A stretch of DNA of 6,071 nucleotides from Lachnoclostridium sp. UBA6475 (GTDB lineage: Bacteria > Bacillota > Clostridia > Lachnospirales > Lachnospiraceae): assembly GCA_002435545.1 (NCBI GenBank), contig DJNB01000074.1:1-6071 (forward strand), in the 5' to 3' direction. The notes under the pieces were generated by a model. The model did no database searches. It was not told the origin of the DNA and saw only the letters and a list, made by a program, of their open reading frames with translations. Made by a program: the position numbers and the translations under genes. Numbering within the stretch: position 1 is the stretch's first letter; every line of letters begins with the position of its first letter. Below are positions 4,937-6,071 of the stretch, in pieces.

Positions 4937-5365
4937 TCACGATGGCAACTGTTGTTTGCGGCTGATAATTGCCTCATAAAACTCCGGATATTTCTTTTTC
5001 AGATTGATCGGACGCCCCTCTGTATCCACAAAGCAGTGTTCGGAATGTGCCATGCACACGCAGGTGCCATCTGCCTTTTCCATCTCATACAAAAGTTTTA
5101 ACCGTACTCCTTTGCACTCTTCCACCGAGACAACGATCCATATTTCATCGGCAAATGTGGTCGTATTTTTATACTTGCAGCTGACTTCCGTTACCGGTGA
5201 AATCACCCCGATCTCCTCCAGTTTGTCATAATCCCAGCCAATCTGCTTCAGAAAATCCACCCGTGCTTCCTCCATCCAGCGGATGTAATTGGAATGATGG
5301 GTAATTCCCATTTTGTCTGTTTCATAATATTGAACCGTGTGGTTGTAACCTTTATGTAAATCCAT
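4937..5365 (-). CDS. 4HBT hot-dog-fold acyl-CoA thioesterase (YbgC/FadM-like)
   Basis: At 142 residues this is the normal length for the single-domain hot-dog thioesterases that hydrolyse acyl-CoA to free acid and CoA, working as dimers of dimers in the cytosol. The family signature lies at residues 11-38: VQYYETDKMGITHHSNYIRW then MEEARVDFL. Asp17 is the catalytic carboxylate of the Y-x-D-T/K-D-x-x-G motif, His24-x-Asn-Tyr follows, and Glu32/Glu33 begin the central helix. The strand region around TTTFADEIWIVVSV (68-81) matches the beta-sheet of the fold. The ATG lies one base after the stop of the HAD gene, with GGAGG 6 nt upstream inside the HAD 3' end, so the two are co-transcribed and probably translationally coupled. 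The acyl substrate cannot be inferred. The stop is followed by a 7-bp inverted repeat lacking a T-run. Confidence 0.9.
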   Translation of the reverse strand: MDLHKGYNHTVQYYETDKMGITHHSNYIRWMEEARVDFLKQIGWDYDKLEEIGVISPVTEVSCKYKNTTTFADEIWIVVSVEECKGVRLKLLYEMEKADGTCVCMAHSEHCFVDTEGRPINLKKKYPEFYEAIISRKQQLPS

Positions 5366-5366
5366 T

Positions 5367-6032
5367 TTATGCCTCCAGATAATTTATTACATCCAGCAGT
5401 GTAGTAAGCACCACTTCCGAACGTTCCCGCATTTCCTCATTGGCCGGAAGAAGATCCGGAACCATGATAGTACGAAGTCCGCCACTTTGCGACGCACGGA
5501 TGCCATTGTAAGAATCTTCGATGCCAAAAGCACGCTCCGGCTTTACTCCCAGTTCTTCACAGGCTTTCAGGAAAATATCCGGTGCCGGTTTGCTTCGCTC
5601 TACCATATCGCCACAGATCACAACATCAAAAAAGGGAAGGATCTTTGCATCCCTTAACTGGCTCATCACCGTCTCTTTTCTTGTAGAGGACGCCAATGCA
5701 ATTTTCTTTCCTTTGTCTTTTAAATACGTAAGCAGCTCTACAACCCCTTGTTTCATCGGAAGTCTTCCGCCGTCGTATTTTTCATGATACATTGCCGATG
5801 CCTCTTTTGCATACATATCATATGGGAAATCTTCGCCATACGCCTCCTGCATAATTTCTTTCGTCCGCACTTTCGTTGTGCCGGTGCACGCAAGAAGAGA
5901 CTCTTCAATATTTTCAATGTTATATTTATCAGCCAGTTCCAGCCAGCAGTCGATCGTCGCCCGCTCCGAATCAAAGATCACGCCATCCATGTCAAACACA
6001 ACCGCGTCATACGAAAAATCAAACATCGTCAC
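5367..6032 (-). CDS. HAD-superfamily hydrolase, beta-phosphoglucomutase/phosphatase-like (subfamily IA)
   Basis: At 221 residues this has all four HAD motifs: I, VVFDMDGVIFDSE with nucleophile Asp14 and acid/base Asp16; II, IALASST with Ser115; III, Lys148 in RSKPAPDIF; IV, GIEDSYNGI with Glu172-Asp173 for magnesium. A helical C1 cap (about 22-85) lies between motifs I and II, as in beta-phosphoglucomutase, phosphoglycolate phosphatase and other small sugar-phosphate phosphatases. SKPAPDIFLKA and EDSYNGIRAS are typical of this branch. The 5' end is uncertain: the coordinate given is a GTG (6032), an in-frame ATG lies at 6026, neither has a good ribosome binding site, and the frame stays open for 13 more codons to the window edge (NEEYAAYGVKNCS). 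The true start may be outside. It is followed one base later by the thioesterase gene. Substrate unknown; mutase and phosphatase cannot be separated by sequence alone. Confidence 0.9.
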   Translation of the reverse strand: MTMFDFSYDAVVFDMDGVIFDSERATIDCWLELADKYNIENIEESLLACTGTTKVRTKEIMQEAYGEDFPYDMYAKEASAMYHEKYDGGRLPMKQGVVELLTYLKDKGKKIALASSTRKETVMSQLRDAKILPFFDVVICGDMVERSKPAPDIFLKACEELGVKPERAFGIEDSYNGIRASQSGGLRTIMVPDLLPANEEMRERSEVVLTTLLDVINYLEA

Positions 6033-6071
6033 GCTGCAGTTCTTTACGCCATAAGCTGCATATTCTTCATT

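Noticed and set aside
4928..4955. Inverted repeat ACAACAG/CTGTTGT over the thioesterase stop as a terminator
   Set aside because: A 7-bp stem with a 14-nt loop and no T-run on either side, so it does not meet the criteria for an intrinsic terminator.

Overview
The window looks like an ordinary chromosomal segment of a low-to-mid GC Gram-positive gut anaerobe, most likely a Lachnospiraceae-type Clostridia. Supporting signs are strong AGGAG-type ribosome binding sites, a signal-less zinc-dependent phospholipase C-family protein, a HAMP-less polytopic chemoreceptor, and short structured GC-rich repeats between genes. The taxonomic call is inference from style, not from a marker gene.

Layout. 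At the left edge (1-173, minus) is the N-terminus of a PgeF/YfiH (laccase-domain) protein. It is divergent from a zinc-dependent phospholipase C-family gene (281-1087, plus), and the shared 107-bp spacer holds overlapping promoter-like elements. The phospholipase gene converges with a methyl-accepting chemotaxis protein (1099-2619, minus), with a candidate bidirectional terminator across the 11-bp gap. The rest is on the minus strand. In transcription order it is a HAD-family phosphatase/phosphomutase (start near 6032), a 4HBT-type acyl-CoA thioesterase (5365-4937), a GNAT acetyltransferase (4664-4038), a polytopic membrane protein of unknown function (start best placed at a TTG, 3854-2721), and the chemoreceptor.

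How they fit together. The HAD and thioesterase genes are separated by one base and are almost certainly co-transcribed and translationally coupled. The other genes have their own spacers and no obvious common pathway. The two least explained stretches are both intergenic. The first, 3892-4033, has two 41-bp hairpin repeats (46-bp period) followed by an intrinsic terminator just upstream of the membrane-protein gene. The second, 4665-4936, is a structured 272-bp spacer with several inverted repeats, two mutually exclusive long-range pairings, a plus-strand intrinsic-terminator-like hairpin and a 13-bp perfect palindrome. I see no CRISPR array, transposase, tRNA, rRNA, phage gene or defence cassette. 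The best candidate for something undescribed is the 4665-4890 element as a non-coding RNA or dispersed repeat, and this is a modest claim.
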